A stretch of DNA of 64,000 nucleotides from assembly GCF_032854445.1 (NCBI RefSeq), contig NC_088295.1:61053249-61117248 (forward strand), read 5' to 3'. Shown piece by piece: positions 60,413 through 64,000 of this stretch. The notes beneath the pieces were generated by a model that had not been told where the DNA came from, ran no database searches, and saw nothing but the letters and a program-made list of their open reading frames with translations. The number at the start of each line of letters is the position of its first letter. Position 1 is the stretch's first letter. Made by a program: the position numbers and the translations under genes. This DNA comes from Liolophura sinensis. Lineage: Eukaryota; Mollusca; Polyplacophora; Chitonida; Chitonidae.

Positions 60413-61004
60413 AACAGTATAGTACATGTAAAAAGCGGGAAATTCACATTAGGTTATTTTCCCCTTTAACTGTGGCGGCCAATGTACATGTAAATGTTCT
60501 TGTATATTTAGTGAAACTTTGACTGAAGATCTTCACTTTATTACAACTATATAGGTAGGCCCTATGTCCAGTGCAGCTTTGACTGGAGATTGCCATCGCT
60601 CAAAGTGAAGTTAAAAAGTTTATAAAGTGGGTGTAACATACATGAACCATTGTTATTTTTTGTACTGTGAAATATACCTGCAAAATGATACATACAGACA
60701 AATACCAACGCTAAGATTATACTTTTAACTCTGGTATGCTAAGTATATTTATCCTGTTGAATTCGGAGAAAATCCTGCGCGCAGAGCCCGAAAAATCCAC
60801 TACAGCAGTGGCTAGACTGCTTAAACCGCAACGTTCAAGCTGAAAACCCTACAAAGAGGGCAATGTAGATGTATTATTCTCTTACACTGTGTGATACACC
60901 TGGCAAATATAGTACATGCCCTAAGACTACAGGCAACACGACTGCATGCATTCTCTTATATATAGGCCTATTCGTTTTCACAATACATGGGCTGCCTCGG
61001 TGAC

Positions 61005-61120
61005 CTTGCTGTTGTAGACGGAAGTTAGGGGTTAGCATTCTGTGAAGCATGATCTCAGCACGACCGATGACTGATATGGCAATAAATGGACCGCTTACCG
61101 AGTCAACTCGGTTTAAAGCA
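61005..61120 (-). CDS. Putative minus-strand exon, unrecognised
   Basis: Minus strand: excellent acceptor cgttttttcttttacag, then an open 116 nt (ALNRVDSVSGPFIAISVIGR, then AEIMLHRMLTPNFRLQQQ) and a usable donor CAAG|GTCACC. No domain is recognised. Confidence 0.3.
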
Positions 61121-61701
61121 CTGTAAAAGAAAAAACGAATAATATTATTTTGCTGTGTTACATAATCTGAAAGCATTTGAACAGAAAGCTTGTTGAACCG
61201 TCCACAGGTTATATCACCAAATATCTCGTACAGATAAGTGATACGAGATGTGTGAATGCTGAATTTCTCATACAGAAATGTCACAGATGGGAAGTGTTAA
61301 ATTATCAGTCGTATATAGTACATTACACACAGTTATTCAAGTCACCAGAATTGTATTTGCTTCATAAAAAAGATGCAAACATGCCACTATTATTGGCAGT
61401 CTTTTCCAAAACCTCCAAAATTCAACCTATCCAAAAGCACCCAACAATACATGCATCCCACAAAGACTCCACTTCCATGCAAATTTTTGGAGTGATCAGA
61501 AAAAAATGACTTGCGGGTCTTTGATAGTGCACGATCTTAGTGCCGTAGGTACATGTAGATGTTCTCACCAGAATACGATTACTATCATATAGAGAAATGA
61601 ACAAGGCAATCACCTGTTGTCTGTAATTGTTTTTGACATAATATTTCTGACAAATATTATACAGAGTGATTTTTACTTTGTATCTACTTTCCAACATACA
61701 G

Positions 61702-61852
61702 GCACGGGTACATGACCATGCTGGTGTTGTTGTTGTACCGGGTCTCTCAGCATCTGGACATTCACACGTCAGACTTCCTGTGTCTTAGGGGAAAAGGATT
61801 TCCCCTATCTCCCCCATTTGCCAGCCATGGATTCAACCCTGACTCCTTCTAA
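61702..61852 (+). CDS. Putative plus-strand terminal exon, unrecognised
   Basis: Acceptor with pyrimidine tract (tatctactttccaacatacag) followed by an open frame MTMLVLLLYRVSQHLDIHTS, then LRGKGFPLSPPF and a TAA at 61850-61852. It needs a phase-2 upstream exon that was not found. Isolated evidence. Confidence 0.3.
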
Positions 61853-62956
61853 AGTTTACTGCCCACAGCAAGCTTTCTAGTTTTGTATCTCGTGCATGGA
61901 CATCAGTTTATACTGTATGCTGCATCGTGCTGGTACAGACGTTAGATACGGTGTCAAACCTATAGTGAGAAATTATATGTCAAAATAATAATGACGTTAG
62001 TATTTAAACCCAAACTTCTCCCGTATAGACGAAGCCAAGTAACGTCACTTTGCCGTGGAGTTCACAATGCTTCCCAATGGATATATACAGACAAGTGCAC
62101 ACTGCAAGAGCTTATTGAAAAGGATTTGCTCTCTACGCGGAATTTTGTGGAAATATCCTGTTTGAAACTTTAGCCTCAGCTCGAATGAATGACTGAAACT
62201 TGGCCCATTTAAAATTATCCAGCCAAATGCCTTGTGCTCACACAGCTGTCAGTGTACGCGGGTTGGTTGGTACCTCACATTCTTGAGCATATCCTGTTCT
62301 ACCCTTTTACTTTACTCGCTCATTATAGAAAGTATAACAGGGAAAAGAAAGCACCTCTGTATATAGTATAACAGAGAAAAGAAAACCTGTTACGTGTTCA
62401 TCTTGATGCACATGATCCCATATTAACGGTCGATCGAACTAACCTGGCTTTGGCCTAGATTTTTGTCCGCCGCTGGAATGGCAACTATATCAACTGACTG
62501 CCAAAATTAGATAACCAATGAACTAATATGGATCACACAACTAAACACCAGTCATGAGTTATGCACTTTTTGCTCTGGAGGTATATGTTTGTCATCAGCA
62601 GATAAAAAGATTACATAGCCGAGTTTGCAGAGTGTCACCTAAAGTCTAGTACCTATGATGGCTATTACACATTATGACGGAAAACATTTATTTGACACCT
62701 GCAATACAGTTATGCACAGTTATTACATCATTGTTTTCTTTTGCATGAAATATAAATTAATTGTGGGCACACGTGCTCCAATTCTACCAGAGACAATCAC
62801 TTTCAGATGTTCCTATGACCTGCAGGTCGAATGTGCTAAAAGAACTTTTGAAAAATTGAAAACTTGAGCGTGTTTTTCTAGCCAATAGAAATACTTAAAT
62901 ACCAGTACTGAGTCTAAATTCATACAAAAATTTAGTCTAAATTCATAAAAGTCTGT

Positions 62957-63082
62957 GTAATGTGGGGTCCGGGGTGTAAGGTGGGGGCCGGGCTGTAAGT
63001 TGGGGGACGAGGTATAAGATGGCGGACTGGGTGTAAAATGGGGGTCGGGATGTAAAGTGGGGGTCGGGGTGTAATGTGGGGC
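62957..63082 (-). repeat. G-rich tandem repeat of about 20 bp
   Basis: Six imperfect copies of ggtgtaaggtgggggccgg. On the minus strand it reads as repeating Pro-His-Thr residues. Strongly G-biased on one strand, with many GGGGG runs. Confidence 0.8.
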
Positions 63083-63589
63083 CGCGCTCATGTTTGGGCC
63101 TAATGAGAAAAGTTATCAATTTTAAAATGTGCCATTTTTGATTTATTTTAAAAACCATTTGATCGAAGAACCTGCTGAATGATTGAGCTGTCCAACTCCC
63201 GTCGGAAATCAAGAAGTAAGTTTTAAGTACATATGTAGGTCAGTAGTTTAACTAGTGCTGTCAACGATGAGCTCATTTTCCCCTATCTTCACATACACTC
63301 AAAAAATTAAGCGGTTAATTTAAAGAGAAAGTCTGTTGGCTGAGTGATACAAGAATGTATTTTTCTAGTGCAGCAGATTCTTCTGCTAAATATATCACAC
63401 ACATATTCTATTGATGCAGCATAAAGATACTGTTAGACTATACTCTATCATCCCCCACACAACATATTTTCTGTTAAAATGGTGAGATTAATTGCTTTGG
63501 TGTATGGAATGACGTGTTATAACACCAATAACGTGTTATTTCCTGCTGCTGAGACAGAACTGTTGAATACGGGTATCATTCCGTTGTCT

Positions 63590-63680
63590 GTACAACCTGT
63601 CGTTGTTTACTGAACAACCTGTCATTGTTTACTGAACAACCTGCCATTGTTTACTGAACAACCTGTCGTTTACTGAATAA
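63590..63680 (+). repeat. 24-bp tandem repeat, four copies
   Basis: Unit aacctgtcgttgtttactga + acaa with single-base variants; the last copy lacks a few bases. Confidence 0.85.
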
Positions 63681-63867
63681 CGTATTGCTACGCAATTATC
63701 TCCTGCATGAGGAGCAAACACCTCACCGCTCTCACTACCACCTCTTGTTATATACATCAGGTACATGAATTCGTTATATATAAATTTTATCACTCAAGTG
63801 TGCGTAAGAGAAGTGATCCGGCAAATTCGGGCAGCTAACATTCACACACTGATAGCTACACGTACAG

Positions 63868-64000
63868 GGTTTCCCAGAAGTCGCGCACCATCCTGATTTT
63901 AATTTTTTTTTCTCTGTTTCAGATTTAATACTGATTTTAATTTTTTTTCTCTCTTTCAGAGTTAATTATGGCTAATAAACTAACAGTACAAGAAAGAGTT
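63868..64000 (+). mobile_element. 5' end of a DNA transposon cut by the window edge
   Basis: cagggtttcccagaagtcgc begins what looks like a terminal inverted repeat. A 40-bp segment ending in tctntttcaga is present twice in tandem (about 63892-63922 and 63932-63961). Then an ATG at 63968 opens MANKLTVQERV, a typical start of a transposase helix-turn-helix region, running off the end. The other end is outside the window. Confidence 0.5.

Noticed and set aside
62813-63212. Pro/His/Thr-rich minus-strand ORFs
   Set aside because: Translation of the G-rich 20-bp tandem repeat.
1-64000. CRISPR arrays, bacterial operons, ribosome-binding sites, rRNA genes
   Set aside because: None seen; spliced genes and animal repeat families show this is eukaryotic nuclear DNA.

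Overview
The window is animal nuclear DNA. It has no operons. It carries widely spaced spliced exons with GT..AG borders, AT-rich introns, minisatellites and many dispersed repeats. About seventeen copies of a tRNA-headed SINE ending in a '..acggcgtaaaacacc..aaataaataaa' tail, plus two copies of a second 'gtttaacgtcg..' family, are of a kind I associate with lophotrochozoans, most likely a mollusc such as a bivalve. The species is inference.

Two genes can be built exon by exon with matching intron phases. The first (+ strand, 7.9-21.7 kb) encodes an XIAP-like inhibitor-of-apoptosis protein of about 909 aa: a two-hydrophobic-segment N-terminal region, three BIR zinc domains, a UBA domain and a C-terminal RING E3 domain. 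Its last intron (5.7 kb) holds a 32-bp and a 76-bp minisatellite and a possible 78-nt cassette exon. The second (+ strand, 53.2-59.2 kb) encodes a 248-aa secreted protein with a signal peptide and four canonical EF-hand loops. Intron positions show it arose by duplication of a two-EF-hand module, and one of its exons (56578-56687) is too short to appear as a long ORF.

The most striking mobile element is at 37185-39069: a 1.9-kb miniature Polinton/Maverick with 138-140 bp terminal inverted repeats, AG..CT ends, a 6-bp target duplication and a frameshifted Polinton-type integrase on the minus strand. Other repeats are two MITEs with visible target duplications (22087-22629, 44153-44369), a 440-bp foldback element (28341-28781), a decayed non-LTR retrotransposon (about 6275-7600), other retroelement scraps (32.1 kb, 46.9 kb), an LTR-like segment (31.1-31.6 kb), local duplications at 25.7/26.3, 41.8/47.4 and 46.1/49.9 kb, and the cut 5' end of a DNA transposon at the right edge.

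Layout: 1-7.8 kb is repeat and gene debris upstream of the IAP gene. 7.9-21.7 kb is the IAP gene. 22-36 kb is mostly non-coding repeat-bearing DNA. 36-43.3 kb has several minus-strand exon-like islands that may be one unrecognised gene, with the mini-Polinton lying between them. 44-53 kb is repeats and duplicated intergenic DNA. 53.2-59.2 kb is the EF-hand gene. 59.3-64 kb is repeats with two isolated exon-like islands. The two certain genes act independently: one in cell-death or ubiquitin signalling, the other as an exported calcium binder.
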